Source: Stephania yunnanensis
Lineage: Eukaryota; Streptophyta; Magnoliopsida; Ranunculales; Menispermaceae
Direction of reading: 5' to 3'
Length of the DNA stretch: 64,000 nucleotides
Assembly: GCA_039657365.1 (NCBI GenBank)
Contig: CM077588.1
Location: 19,722,501 to 19,786,500, forward strand
Translations under genes and position numbers: made by a program
Notes under the pieces: model-generated
What the model saw: only the letters and a program-made list of their open reading frames with translations
What the model was told of the DNA's origin: nothing
Database searches by the model: none
Shown: positions 1 through 12,195 of the stretch, one piece after another
Layout of the letters: the number at the start of each line of letters is the position of its first letter
Numbering within the stretch: the first letter of the stretch is position 1

Positions 1-1660
1 TCATTTTATAAATATATATGTGGTCATAAAATATTTTTGAATAGGTTATGAGAGTCTCCTAAATTAGTTTGAATTGAGTTAAGAGGTTTGTGATTCATTT
101 TGGTTTATTTTGGGATTAGAAAGATGTTACTAAGGTATCAGAGACTATAAGTTAATATTTAAAGTTTGAATTAGATATATTATTGAGTACAGGGAGTTAT
201 GAGTTTTTCTAGGCCTCTCCCCAATTATGTTGTCTATTAGGTGAATTTTTTTATAGGCTACTTTTATGGGAGGTGCTGCGAAAGTTTTTGTAAAATATGG
301 AGAATAATCTGAATGATTTTTCAGTTCGCTTTAATAAAATAAATTGAAAGCTGAGGTCAGTTGAGGATCCAAATCATAATTGAAGCATTAATAAGGATTG
401 AAATAAAAAATAATTTTAAGGTACAAAGTCGAGTGTGATGTATATGGGCCTAATTAGGGTAATTAGACTAAGTCAGGACCTAGTGAAACTGGTCCTAACA
501 TTTACGGAGTATTATTACCACTATTACGTTTTATCCATATTCATTTCACATCATTCATGGAATATCCCTTAATTCAAATAAGTTCAAGTCAATAATCCAC
601 TCAAGAGCTTTTCTTTGTAAAAACTAATATTTTAAAAAACATTTAGCTTTAACAACACACAAAATTCACTTTTGAAAAATCAAAGTAGTTCACAATCACA
701 ACCATCACTACTCACAAGTTTCTTTCACCTTGACACTTGAGTAGCAATTGCACAACCTCAGGATTTCTCATTAAGCTCAAGAATTCACAAATAAGGATAG
801 ATCATACTAGTTTTGTAGACTTTAGCACTTCAAGACTCAATAGACTTGATATAGTTGGAAAGAAAATGTAACTCAAGTAAGCTACTTATACTCAAGCTAA
901 ATCTTTTATTTGAAGAGTTTTAGTCTAAATTCTAGGTTTCTTTTTTGATTTTTTCTGTCTCTTTTTCTTTTTCTCCTCATAAATTCCAGTTTTTTTGCTC
1001 CTTTTTCCTTTAGTTTTCATTTTTCTCTCTTTTTTTAACCATCGAGTTCTCTGCTTCTTTTCTTGTAGAACCTATGAGACTCTCTATTTTTTATGTAAGA
1101 CTCTTGTTAGCACCTCTCACTTTCACTTTAGGAAGCAAGTTTTAACTTTAGATTTTTTATTAAACATCATGCATATTTCTTCCCATCTTAGTACTAAGTC
1201 TTTTTTTAGTTTTTTAGAATCAAATAAGATTAATATTTATTATAGAATTCCTTAGATATCTAGCTTTTTCCATAAAAGCGTATTATAGAATTCTCCTTGC
1301 TTTTGTTTCAAGTTCTTGGTCTTCCCTAACTCTAGGTTTCTAATCATCCAATTATACCATTGTTTGCAACATTTCTCATTTTCTTCGAAATTGAAAACAC
1401 TCTCTTTAATTTCATATCAATAAGATATTTGTATTCTTACTCATCCTGAATCAAAGGCATGAAATTTGTAAATGAATTACTTATTCATTACTTATTACTA
1501 TATATAACTTAATATATACTATTTAAACACATTCAAATAGCATGTAAATGAAAAAGAATACACTACAATGCTTTGCACTTTAATTGCTTCAAAAATAAAA
1601 TTTTACGATCATACTTGTAGTATTTATCCTTATTTCATCCTTTCTTAACACTTCCCATAG
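1..1660. other. No gene seen; probable LTR remnant of the element at 1.66-6.3 kb
   Basis: I see no supported gene here. The reading frames are short and of low complexity. By position, the lower-numbered side of the polypurine-like site near 1.69 kb should be the 3' LTR of the minus-strand Athila-like element, but I could not delimit it. A string like the initiator-methionine primer site (ggtatcagagac) lies near 134-146 and may belong to another decayed element. Confidence 0.35.
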
Positions 1661-1880
1661 TGTAATGTTGATACCCCCAAACTTAAACCAAACCTTGTCC
1701 TCAAAGTTTAAAAATAAGCATAAAACGTGAAAATATTAAACAAAAACATATAATATCACAATATATAATAATGCGAACATAAACTTGAATAAATTGACAA
1801 AATATTCCAAATGTAAAAATAATCAGTATAAATATATTTCTCATCTCCTTAAGGTCTAAAGATATCTTAAGACTCTGACT

Positions 1881-1891
1881 CTAGGACTTCG

Positions 1892-1945
<54 letters not shown>

Positions 1946-3060
1946 TATCATTTTCAGCATAATCAGCTCGAGTAAAAAATGGTGTCAAAAGATTCTCCAC
2001 CCTTCTACTCTGCATTACGTCTGGATCAAACAAGTAGTTCGGTGTTGCCGCAAACCCCATAGACCTATCAATAGTTCTCATTCGTAAGCTCCTCTCATAT
2101 CTAGCCACATCTCTTTCATAATCTACAAATAACATGAATTTCTACTTTCCATTCGGTCTATCGTGCTTATATTTCATAAACGCTTAAGCCTTAATATCAA
2201 ACTCTTCCTCCTGAGTCAACTTCACTCTAGCCTTTAAGCGCATCTCGGTGAAAAAATTGGAAAAAATAGTTTGTTGTCTCTCTTGGACAAGATAGAGTCC
2301 CTTAAGTTTTTGTAGATGATCTCCCCCACATTGATATCCCTGTACTTTGTAATCTCATACAAACAAGTAGCCTTTTCCTTGTTCATCTTGCCCAGCTAAG
2401 TTGTTAGGTATAATGTAGCAACTAGAAAGTGTTGCCACATTCCATAAACTTTCCTAACACTTCCTTTCTTAATGTGCTTCAACACATTCTCAGCTCCCAT
2501 TATCCATCCGTGTTGTCCTTAAACAACCAAATGCATTTTGTCGCAATCTCTCTATGGTTTTAAAATGGTACAGGTTATAGGGTCTCTCACATAAATCATC
2601 CAAGAAACTCTGTGAGGCTTCAATCATACTCATATGCTCTAATCCATAGATGTCATCAATCTAACACTCATTAAAGGGGACAAATACCCCTCTCACATTT
2701 ACTAGGTCACCCTTCTTGGTAAACTTTGCATTAGCGTAAAATTCAAAGTCAATTTCACTTATTCCTTTAACATTGTTCTATCTATAGTCTTGAGTGAATT
2801 GCTACCAACCTTGTTTCCTAATGAGATTGTTTACTCTTTTCTCATACTTAGATGATAAATTAATTCCTTTCTCGCAAATGAATTTCTTCACTCTATGATC
2901 TCATATCGTTCCTTAGCCTCTTTGCGAATTTAGTACTTAAACTTAAAAGGTCTCAATTCATCCTTATTTGGATTTCTTGAGGATGATGCCTCATAATCAT
3001 TTGCACTTACTTCACTAATTTGACTTGCTTGCCTTCTTATTGGTAGCATTTTCTTAAAGT
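1881..3060 (-). pseudogene. Broken ORF resembling the 'putative plant transposon protein' family (PF20167-like), ending in a poly-Asp tract
   Basis: In the minus-strand frame around 2.77-2.60 kb the translation reads DFEFYANAKFTKKGD, VNVRGVFVPFNE, then a stop, then IDDIYGLEHM. This matches the FYAN...VRGK.V.F....IN..YGL pattern of the retroelement-associated PF20167 domain. Further on, INVGEIIYKNLRDS (about 2.32 kb) matches that family's INVG(E/R)II segment. The last 84 codons (from 2135) are open and finish in a run of aspartates encoded by a CAT/ATG trinucleotide repeat. Function of the family is unknown; it usually sits in LTR retroelements. Stops and frame changes make this a pseudogene. 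The family name is my recollection of the pattern and was not checked by search. Confidence 0.5.
1892..1945. repeat. (CAT)n microsatellite encoding poly-Asp on the minus strand
   Basis: About 17 uninterrupted CAT/ATC units followed by ATTATCATT. On the minus strand it encodes the Asp-rich tail of the neighbouring degenerate ORF. Confidence 0.9.
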
Positions 3061-3889
3061 TTCAAACAACAAAACAACTAACAACACGGGTCTTCAATTC
3101 ACCTCAAAGACATATTACTTTTGCATTGAAGATTGCTTATCCAAGCCTCTATGAATCAAAAGCCCTATCAATATTCTCACTTGAATTAAATCCCCAAATC
3201 TATGCCTTAGCTCTCCAAGTGAAATTTACAATGCACTTTTTTTTACTCTTAATCATTAGGAACACTCTTTTATTACATAAAATAGATAAACATGGATTCT
3301 AGAAAGGGTGTATGCTTGGTTGGTGGTGTATGGAATAGGTTTCACTGGTAAAAAAATATAAGCTAAAAGGGTTTAAAACCCTTATCTCGATGACGGTGCC
3401 ATCCTTTATAAGGCACGGTGACGTGACTGCACCACCACGGTGTCGAGACTGCAATAAGCAAAAACAGCTTACATTTCAGCGCACTACTAGCACAGTCTCC
3501 TTAAGCCCATGAAACTGTGTGTGTACAAATACAACACTGACTAGTCTATCTCCATGATTTTGCCTATTTTTTGTTAACTCCCTATTGGCGCTCTCTCGAC
3601 TTTGTGTATTACTACTCAGGGCTTCATAACAACGTGAAATACCATGTATATAAAAATTTCATAAAAACTTACCTTTGATTTTCCCATGTACCTGAACTTT
3701 ACCAATTTAACTCATTTTTATGGTCTTTACTTATTTAGTTGAAACCTTTTCGTTCCAATGAAATGTTACCCATCAAATGGTCTTTCATGCAGATTCAATA
3801 AAAAAAATTAAAAGTTAGAAAATTAAAACGTTTGGATTGTACTAAATAACTAAATAACTAATTGGCTTAAATTTAATAACTTAAAATAA

Positions 3890-3965
3890 AAAACTCATGG
3901 CTGCCTCCCAGTAGCGCTTAATTAAACGTCTTTAGCTCAAGCCTTTCCAGTCGTTTAGTTTGTGT
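3890..3965 (-). other. Conserved untranslated box of Athila-like elements
   Basis: The minus strand reads GACGTTTAATTAAGCGC followed by TACTGGGAGGCAGCC. This resembles the GACGTTAAACAAGCGC...TTGGGAGGCAACCC box that commonly follows the gag-protease part of these plant retroelements. A related version, with the TTGGGAG core, occurs on the plus strand near 19.49-19.55 kb. Its role is unknown to me. Confidence 0.5.
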
Positions 3966-4039
3966 CTAAATCGAGATACTCCATTTGTAATTCGGAGATA
4001 ATGATATCTCTACCATTTGGGTTTACTTCTTGCCCTTCA

Positions 4040-4280
4040 ACAAAGACAGTCTTCTCAAGCATCATCCCCATCTATACACATCGTGCATTTTCTTCCTCTT
4101 GGGCAAGACCATATTGGCAACATTCAAGAATGGATGCTCAATTATCATAGACACATCATCCATATCATGATCCATAATCTCAAAATCATCGATGAATGTT
4201 AATCTATCCGCTTTCACATGCACATTCAATATTCTCTTAATTGTTGGTACCAAGGTATCATCAACTACATGCAACTATGT
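4040..4280 (-). pseudogene. Ty3/gypsy aspartic-protease C-terminal remnant
   Basis: The 70-codon minus-strand frame includes VHVKADRLTFIDDFEIMD followed by a SMIIEHPFLNVANM segment. In Athila-like polyproteins the matching region reads V.VD.F.FP.DF.V.D......IILGRPFLAT and forms the C-terminal half of the retropepsin-like protease, so IIEHPFL stands for the ILGRPFL flap-proximal motif. The catalytic D-S/T-G part was not found in frame. Fragmentary and inactive. Confidence 0.55.
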
Positions 4281-4969
4281 TGTATCAATACAATTGGTCT
4301 TTAAATCACTGCCCATCAATGCTTAATGGTATGCATATATCTCCTGGATCTCTCCTCTTGATTGGTTGAAGTCTCAATGTGAACTTGAGTTTTAGTTCCA
4401 TCTTTTTAAGAACAACCTTGATATTATTTCCTTTGAGTTGTTCTTCGGAAGGTCCTTCAACTAGTTTATTAGCTCCTCATTGTTTCTTCCCTTTCTTGTT
4501 ATTCTTTAAGGCATTGACCCTTTGTTACTTGAGTCCTTTGAGTTCATGCCTCACTCCCGTTTCGTTTTCATGCATCCCTTCATATTTCCTCTTAACCAAA
4601 GTGTCAACTCTTTTTGTCTTGTACTTCACTTTCCCTTACATTGGCTCATTCATTTTCGTAATGCTCATTACGCGAATAACATTTACATTCTCTTTAAGAT
4701 TTGTGATAGTTTTACTTAAAAATTGTCATTCCTTCCATGAATTCAAAACAATGGCCAACTGACCAATCTACCTCTCCAAGTTCTTGATGGATTGTGATCT
4801 TTCATCCTACATCTTCTTTATAACTTGCTTCACATTTTTCATTTCTTTATCATGCTTCTCATGGCGTTCTCTATTTCTCATGTATATAGCGTGTAAGAAT
4901 TTCTCAATTGACTTCGATGAAGTCATCTTTTTGCTTTACCCTAGCTTCCCTTATTGGGCTTGTTAATCT

Positions 4970-5930
4970 AAGCCTAGAGGTAACTTTAGTGCGTTATAAA
5001 GATTTCCATGGGGTTATTGTTGTATCCTTGATAAAATCTTTGAAGAGTGATTCCTCTCGGCTTGAAGTTGTTACTATAGCTCTGGTTGTTCATGAAGTTA
5101 ATCTCATCAAGCTCTATTCCTTGATACATCTCCATTTGATTAACCACCATGCCTTGGTGATTAATTGGTTCTTGTATAACTTGCACTTGTGGACTTTTTG
5201 TCCCATTTGAAGCTTTCCCATTTGACTGCTCATGTTTGATAGTTGTGCCATGATCGCAGCTTGTGAATCAATCTCATATATGCCTATTGGTTTTCTCACT
5301 GTGGAATGAGTACCAACTATAGAGTTTTGAGACATAAGATATAGGAGATCTAGTGCTTCATCCTCATCCTTAGTTAGTAGAGAACCACTTATTACGGCAT
5401 CTACTAATGTTCTAGTGCTGCGATTCATCCCATAATAGAAAATTTATAGTTGTGCCCATTTCACATATCTATGTCCTAGATATCTCCTCTGCATCTCTTT
5501 GAATCTTTTCCAAGCCATACAAAGAGACTGCATTTTCTTACTTGAATTGATTGATTTCCGGTTTCCTTTCACTGACCTTCACTAAAGGAAAGAACTTGTC
5601 TAGAAATTTCTCATTGATTTTTGCCTATGAGTTCATACTCCCTGAGTTCACTCCTAGGAACTAGGATTTGGCTTTCCCACCCAATGAGAATGGAAGAAGA
5701 CTCATCCTAATCATCTCCTTCGTAACTTCGTTAATGTGCATGGTGTCACACTTCTCTAAGAAAGTCTCTACATGTCAAATTGGATATTTATTCGCTTGCC
5801 CATTGAACAAGCTATTCTGCACCATGTTGATTAGAGATAGTCTTAGCTCAAACTCAGTGGTGTTGGTTAGAATCATCATCACTCCGTTGTAAGTCTCTTG
5901 ATCTTCTAGTTTGAAGTAGTCACAAAGACA
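4970..5930 (-). pseudogene. Ty3/gypsy (Athila-like) gag remnant
   Basis: The 104-codon minus frame (5428-5114) starts MNRSTRTLVDAVISGSLL and continues EDEALDLLYLMSQN. This matches the capsid hallmark 'L....R..VDA..GG.L..K...EA..L...M..N' of Athila-type Gag. Upstream minus-strand frames (about 5.5-5.9 kb) carry further Gag-like pieces such as WKRFKEMQRR. The part beyond 5.1 kb is rich in Met/Gln/Asn, as is usual downstream of capsid. Frameshifts and stops prevent a full Gag. Confidence 0.6.
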
Positions 5931-6270
5931 TCTCTATCTCCTCACTCTATCTTGCACTACTAGATCACCTTCGGGTTGGTTATTCCCTCAACTCTATTTT
6001 TGGTTTCACACTTGATCCTCTGCCATCTTGATTCCTTTTTTTCCTTTGTTGGTTATACCAATATCAAGGTCGTAAGGCAATGAGTCATTTTCTCCTTTAC
6101 TATAAGTGCACTAATTCTCCCTGAATAGAAAACGCGAAAGATCAAGTGCAAATTGTCAAACATGAAACTTAAACATTTTATTTTTTATTTTTTCTTATAT
6201 GAACTAGAAAGTAAATTACTTAAACTAAAACTTAACAATTTTACAAAAAGTAAGTTAATGTGGCTACCTA

Positions 6271-6288
6271 TCCGCGATGACGGTGCAA
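6271..6288 (-). other. Degenerate primer-binding site (tRNA-Asp type)
   Basis: The minus strand reads TGCACCGTCATCGCGGAT after a T-run, a diverged form of TGGCGCCGTTGCCGGGGA, the complement of the 3' end of tRNA-Asp used by many plant gypsy elements. It lies on the gag-proximal side, as expected. The 5' LTR should lie at higher coordinates. Confidence 0.5.
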
Positions 6289-6299
6289 AAAACTTGTCC

Positions 6300-7849
6300 A
6301 AGGCCGCAAGTATAACAGCTCGATTATAGTAATAGTGTGATCAACTTACATTGATTACAGATATCGTCTTCAGGAAAAGGCGTATTGCACTTAGTATATT
6401 TAGTCAAATTTACTTTTTTGCTAAAGAAATTATGTCATTAATTGATTTTTACTGAACTATTTTATCATAACAAAACAATGTAAATGAGGTTTAAACTCTT
6501 ATATTAAGAAGATTTTAGTTCACAACTTCACCTAGGTAATGAATAACTATGTTTTCCAACTCAGTCCATTCATTTTTATTATGTGTGTGGAATGCCTGAT
6601 TAGAATAAACATATTTCCTTCAAATCCATTTCAACCCCTATCGTCATGGAAAAGATTGTAATGTGCAAACTAGAACTCTACTTATCGATGTGAATAACGT
6701 AAGTTCTACATTGCTTTAAGTTCCAAATCTTTAGATTCATAAAAAATTAATTCACTATATGAGCCTCCCTAATCAAAAACTATCTATTGTTGTTATGCAT
6801 TTTACTGTTATATCATCCATATCTAGCTTAGAAACTCCAATGGCCATGGTAACTCCTAAAACCAATAATTTACAAACACGTGATCAAGATGTTCGTAGTA
6901 TTACTCTTAGAATCAATACAAATTCTAACCTTTTGCACATTTATACTTTATAATCCACTCATACTACTTTAGTAGTTTTCATACCAAAAGATCCATTTAC
7001 CCATAAGATTAATAAACTACATATATATCATTGAAATGAACATGCACATAATGGTATTCATTGAAATAAAAGATTAAAAGAATAACTTCGATTAAATCAA
7101 AGAAAACAACACCAAACACCACACGTGAGTGTTTAACGTCTTCTCTTCCACAATTTTTCTTAGTACTTAATAACAAACTAAAATTGTGTAAGACTATGAT
7201 ATTTAGTTGCAATATATGGTGGTGTATATGTTTGCCAAATTCTAATACCTATTTATACTCCTAAAATACTTTAAAAATAATTAAAAACTTTAATACACAA
7301 TTCTACAGGAATCAGAACTATCAAATTTCTATTTTCTACGTCTCGGTGTCGTCTATAAGTGATTCGATGCTTTGTCTTTAAAGCCACATCGCCACCACAG
7401 CTTCAACCTCTTAGTATGAGTTTTCCTCACTCAGTAAACTCAACACGCTGCACTATCCATCATGGTGTAATCCCTTATGACCTAAAGCGTTTCCACTATG
7501 CCGGCTCAACTGTCCTCTTTTTTCTCTTCTTGGTCCTCTATGCCTTGGCCATGATGTCTAGCCTTCTCCCTCAGTGTCAAGCATGTTTGCCACGATGTCA
7601 ACCCTACTTTTGGGAATTTTATCCTTGTTTTTTCACAAAATCACTTCATTGTCTAATTTATATCTTGTATACCTAAAAAGCTCATTTTCGGATATTTATA
7701 CTTAATATACTACTAAACTAGTCTTATATATAAGTCTAAATAATTACTTATCACTAATGTTCAGTAGGACAAGTTCTAATAGTGAGATAGTTTTTTGTCG
7801 GATGTCACTAAATATACTATTAAACTAGTCTTATATATAAGTCTGAATA
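6300..7849. other. No gene seen; AT-rich spacer, probably LTR sequence
   Basis: Only short, compositionally biased frames are present. By position the first part should be the 5' LTR of the minus-strand element, though I could not align it to the 3' side. A short direct repeat sits at its end (7704-7862). Confidence 0.3.
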
Positions 7850-7862
7850 ATCACTTATCACT
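7704..7862. repeat. Direct repeat, about 54 bp, two copies
   Basis: A block starting aatatactactaaactagt and running to attacttatcact (7704-7757) recurs at 7808-7862 with few changes, separated by about 50 bp. Confidence 0.8.
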
Positions 7863-8790
7863 GACGAAATCTATACACTTCATTCCCGTTTTGATGAAAT
7901 ACAAGTTCCCACAATTGAACGCCCTGTTTGACAAAATCATCAGATTGATTGGTGTATTGTTATCAATTGTATCTGACAAAGATCCCCGACTTACGTTGAA
8001 GTTCCAGGAGAGCATGTTGGAGTAAATTGGCACCAAGTTGCAGTTTAGTACAACATATCACCCTCAGACTGATGGTTAGCCATAGGACATGCTCAAGGCT
8101 TGTATTCTACAGTTTGAGGGATCGTGGGATGATTATTTATTATTTTGTAAGTTTTTTTATAATAATAGCTATCAGGCTAGTATTGGTACGCCTCCATTTG
8201 AGGCGTTGTATACCAAGCCCTGCAGGTCACAAAAGTATTGAACAGAGCCTAAGAATATAGTTACTTTGGGCCATAAAAAGTTGTTTATCACATAGAGAAA
8301 GTAAGGTTGATTCATCAGAGATTACAAGCTATCCAAAATAGACAAGTATAGCGGGGTTTTAGCTATGAGCTGATGACATGGTATATCGAAGGTTTCTTCT
8401 ATTAAAATCCCCCAGAGATTTGGAATTAATGGGAAGTTGGCACCGAGATTCATTGGGCTTTTCATGGTCGATGAGCAATTTGGTAGCGTAGCCAATAGAC
8501 TTGAGTTGCATGCACAGTTTGTTGGGGTTCATTCGATATTCTACATCTTAATGTTAAGACTAGCAAAGTTAGAGCCGAGATCGATGGTTGATTTCAGAAA
8601 AAATTGGTTAGGCCAAATGTCACCTATGAAGAGCAACAATTAGAGATATAGTATTGTGAGGTTCAAACTCTCATGAGTAAGAAGATCCCTATGTTATTGG
8701 TTTGTTGGCTCACATGAGTGAAAAACTCACCAAGAAGAGAGAGTCGACTATGTGGGAGTGTTACACTCAGCTTTTCCACAACATGAAATG
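7850..8790 (+). pseudogene. Ty3/gypsy integrase C-terminal half, degenerate
   Basis: Plus-strand frames show ordered integrase pieces: SIHFIPVLMKYKFPQLNALF, LIGVLLSIVSDKDPRLTLKF, FSTTYHPQTDG (the conserved YHPQTDGQ.E core), YNNSYQASIGTPPFEALY and then APRFIGLFMV, which is the PRFIGPF motif of the post-integrase GPY/F module. A last piece, KIPMLLVCW, is like the terminal KVLW...EATWE region. Several in-frame stops (for example after QTDG) and frameshifts make it a pseudogene. The pol 5' part, reverse transcriptase and chromodomain were not recognised. Neighbouring LTRs are not clearly its own. Confidence 0.75.
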
Positions 8791-8924
8791 TAATTTAACT
8801 TAAATTTTAAGACGAGATTCCCTCTAGTTGGGAATAATTATAATGGCCTAATATTAAATAGCATGTTTTATTCGATAAATCTTAAAATAGTACGTAGCTC
8901 TGACTCTCGTGGACGCCAGACACT

Positions 8925-10388
8925 TGTCGAGCGCATACAATAAATTTTTCACTTTTATTGTACTTTTAAATTTGTAATAGGGGTAAGTGGGATTGTCTCC
9001 ATAGGGATTTAGCAAATTCCTTAAGAAAATGGATTTTATTATTTTTATTAATTATACTTTAATTTACTTAATTTAATTAAAACATGAATCAAAATTAATA
9101 ACTCTAAATATAATAATTAACTAAACTAATTAAATTAACTTAACATAGACTAAATTCACTAAATCCAAATTAACTCAATTAAATAGAAAAAAATATGGAA
9201 GAAACATATAAACAAACATCCCATCCAGGACAATGAAAGATCATTTCATTTTGCATCTAAATATATTAAATCAAAGTCATAATCATTCTTTAATATCTTT
9301 ATAAACTATTCTAGATCATTAAACTCCAATCATAAGTAAGTAGGTAGCCCTTAGCAACTCATCAGGTCTCCTTATATCAATGGAAAAGCCACATTCTAAT
9401 TTTATTGAATCAATTCTTCGAAAACTCAAAGAAATCAACTTAAGGCAATAAAATCTCATTACGTTCAATGAAAACTTCGAACTATTGAATTTAATACCTT
9501 CGACAAGCCACTTCAATACTAAAATTAAATCTTAATCCATCTAGGACATCTAAATGGTAAAATATTTTTTAAACAATCCTAGTTACTACTTTATACTAGA
9601 TATAGAATCGAAATACCACAATACACATTAGCCACTCTGCATCCAATATCTAGATTCACGATTACAATCCTTCAATAACAATCTATTAAATCAGTGAATT
9701 AAAGAATAAGATTGGTTTAAAGCACAGAGCACAAAATCATCTCATTACGACTACATCCCAAAACGGATCAAGTACATGTTTAGACATTGTTTAGATTAAT
9801 AAACTACTCACTCATAATCATAAACATTATAACAAATAAATAAAAATACATATTAAAAGTTCCTTATTATTGAAGACTTGAATCTTCAATAAGGAATGGC
9901 ATCCAAACTAATTAAAATAAACTATAAAAAAGTGACTTCTTTCGTAGCCTATGGTTCATATATATATAATGTTATAAGTAATACATATCATACACTAACT
10001 CAAAATCCTTATTGTAATATAAAATTCTCGAAATCAACTCCAACGATTCTTCATAGCTTCTACTTATAATGCAATCGATGGTTAAGTCCTTGGAAAAGTG
10101 TTTCTGCACTCCACTGATTTATCTAGCGATTTACATGTAAAATCTACCGATTTGTCTACAGATTTACATGAAAAACCTGAATTGTTGCCAAATCGCCAGC
10201 ATTGATTTCATGTTCTAATTATAATCGGTTAAATCCTTATTTTCTTCCTTTTTCATCCATTTATACAAATATTCTAATTATTACTAAAAATAACAAAAAG
10301 CAAGAGAAAATCCATTTTAATATAACCTTTTACATCCAAAATTACCCTAAAATAAGCTGTAAAGCACTGTTTAATTATTGAATTATCA
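8925..10388 (-). mobile_element. Athila-type LTR, copy A
   Basis: A roughly 1.46-kb block starts TG and ends CA on either strand. It matches a second copy in the same orientation: 8.93-9.54 kb matches 16.13-16.73 kb, and 9.55-10.39 kb matches 21.55-22.40 kb. The end near 9.0 kb carries the reverse complement of 'CCCTATGGAGACAATC', the usual end of plant Athila-like LTRs, so the LTR reads on the minus strand. The flanks do not give a clear target duplication, so solo LTR versus truncated element is undecided. Confidence 0.6.
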
Positions 10389-10390
10389 AA

Positions 10391-12176
10391 TGTAACGACT
10401 CGCTCTAATTAATCATAATTAGTTAATTAATTATAGATCACAACCTAAGCTTGGAACCGCGTAGACGTCGCCAAAACGTTGAGAACACGTGTGACCGAAA
10501 AATGCTTTCGTAAAATATGTCGAGTATGGTGGAGAACGTAAGAGAGAGTCAATCAAGTGAGAGTAACTAACTAGATAAGTTGGGTTATTTTAAAATGGTT
10601 AGTTGTGGTTTAAAAGTTTGTAAGAAAAAAAATCAAACAAAACCAAAAAACACTCAACCTCTATAATGTGGACACCTCACAACATTGATGACATCACTCA
10701 ATCTTTTTTTCTCTCTCTTCAATAAAAACCACACACTTTTTCTCCCTCTCTCACTCAATCTCAACGATTTCACTCCATCTCTCTTATTTTTCCTCTCTTA
10801 CATTTTCTCTCTCTACAAGCAAACAAAAGAAAAGAGGCGAGAGATTTTTCTCTCTCTACCCAAGACTAACCCTTCCTCTAGCCCCCACATCTTCCTCCCT
10901 CATTCCTCCTACCTCTCGATCTCTCATGGCTTCCCTTTTCTCTCTCGGTGCCCTCACTCTAGGTATTCTCTTCCCTTAGCCTCAATAGCACGCCTCCTTG
11001 CTCGACGACCTTTCCTTGCTCGACATTTCACCCACCTCGGACTCCCACATCATTGTCGAGGTTAAGTGATTTATTTTTGTAGGATGTGGGTTTGTTGAAG
11101 AAGATTGGGTTTATATAGTGGTTTTTGGGTAAATATAGTATATATGGTGTATGTAAAGATCTCGGGGTGAGCATATAGTATACGGGTGTATGTCCCCGCG
11201 GGATTTATATTGTAAGGTGATTTGAGACTATTTTAAGGTTGCCTAGAGGTTCGTGTAGATGTGTAAGGTGTAAATGATGCATTGGGATGTGTGCTGATTT
11301 TTAATAATATTAAATGAATTCGAGATTCGTGTCATGACATTAATGCTTTTGATGGTCGCCTTGAGATTCGTGTTGATTTTTAGGCGTAGATCATCTCCTC
11401 GATATGTGCACTAAAATAGTACGTATCTCAAGATTTTTTTAGATGCGTGCTAATTTTAAATAAATAAATAAATAAATAATAAAAATATAACAAACAATAA
11501 TAATCTCGATATTTTTGGGTCGGATGTTATATAATTGAAAAAGAATTGCATAGAGATGCGTATTGATCAAAGAATAGTAAATAAATAAAAATATAAAACA
11601 TAGATATAAAAAATGGTCTCGAGGTGCGTATAGATCAACAGTATCTTTATATATTCTCGAAATTGGTATAAAGCCTTAAAATATAATGATGACCCAAATG
11701 GAATTTATCTCGATAAATGTGCAATTAACCTAAAAATATTTTTAAAATAACTCAAGTTGAGGTTTACCTCGTTATGTGTGTGATTCTGATAATAACTGAA
11801 AAATTATCATAATCACAGATAATTGATTGATTTAAAAAATTTGGACGCTTCGATTATGGATTGGGAGTGAGGACCAGTAGTCGAATAAGGTATCCAAAGG
11901 ATTGATATAAGTAAACCCACGAGAATGTCGGCTTTTGAACTTACTTATTTGCTTCATAAATTTATTTATTTGACATTACTTTTCACCAGTTCGGCTAGCA
12001 TGATTACTCTACTCCAGCATGTGTTTGTGTATGGTTGAAGGGACAGCGTGACCCCTTTTCTAGCTCTCTTATTCGCTGGCCGTCATGGATAGGTGTGTCG
12101 GTAATGTGGCATGATCTGTTAATGTGTCCAGCAACATGGCGGTGCCCAATTTTTCTCGAAATTTGGAGCCTTCACA
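10391..12176 (+). mobile_element. Chromovirus-type (Ty3/gypsy) LTR followed by a primer site
   Basis: The LTR starts TGTAACGACTCG and ends ...GAGCCTTCACA. Four bases later comes TGTGTCAAAGCCTAGG, a diverged TGGTATCAGAGCCTAG initiator-tRNA-Met primer site. The end is similar to that of the LTR at 25.8-28.05 kb (GGGGCCGTCATA, then TTGGTATCAGAGCC), so the two belong to related families. Its body repeats phrases such as 'CTCGAGATTCGTG', also seen in the other LTR. The CT-rich stretch at 10.7-11.0 kb probably lies in the LTR leader. No matching second LTR was found. Confidence 0.6.
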
Positions 12177-12179
12177 GTT

Positions 12180-12195
12180 TGTGTCAAAGCCTAGG
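12180..12195 (+). other. Degenerate primer-binding site (initiator tRNA-Met type)
   Basis: TGTGTCAAAGCCTAGG compared with TGGTATCAGAGCCTAG. It is placed immediately 3' of the LTR end at 12176. Confidence 0.55.

Larger units (their letters stand above)
1660..6300 (-). mobile_element. Decayed Athila-like Ty3/gypsy element (minus strand)
   Basis: Read on the minus strand, the parts follow LTR-element order: a primer-binding-site remnant (6288-6271), gag remnant (5.93-4.97 kb), aspartic-protease remnant (4.28-4.04 kb), a conserved untranslated box (about 3.96-3.89 kb), an ORF of the 'putative plant transposon protein' family (3.06-1.88 kb), and a GAGGACAAGG...AAGTTTGGGGGT stretch like the polypurine region of such elements (about 1.71-1.67 kb). 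No reverse transcriptase or integrase was recognised between protease and the last ORF, so it was probably non-autonomous. Every coding part has stops or frameshifts. LTR limits are not resolved. Confidence 0.6.

Noticed and set aside
1881..2135. 84-codon frame with a poly-Asp tail as a stand-alone acidic protein
   Set aside because: It continues a degenerate retroelement ORF, and the tail is a CAT microsatellite.
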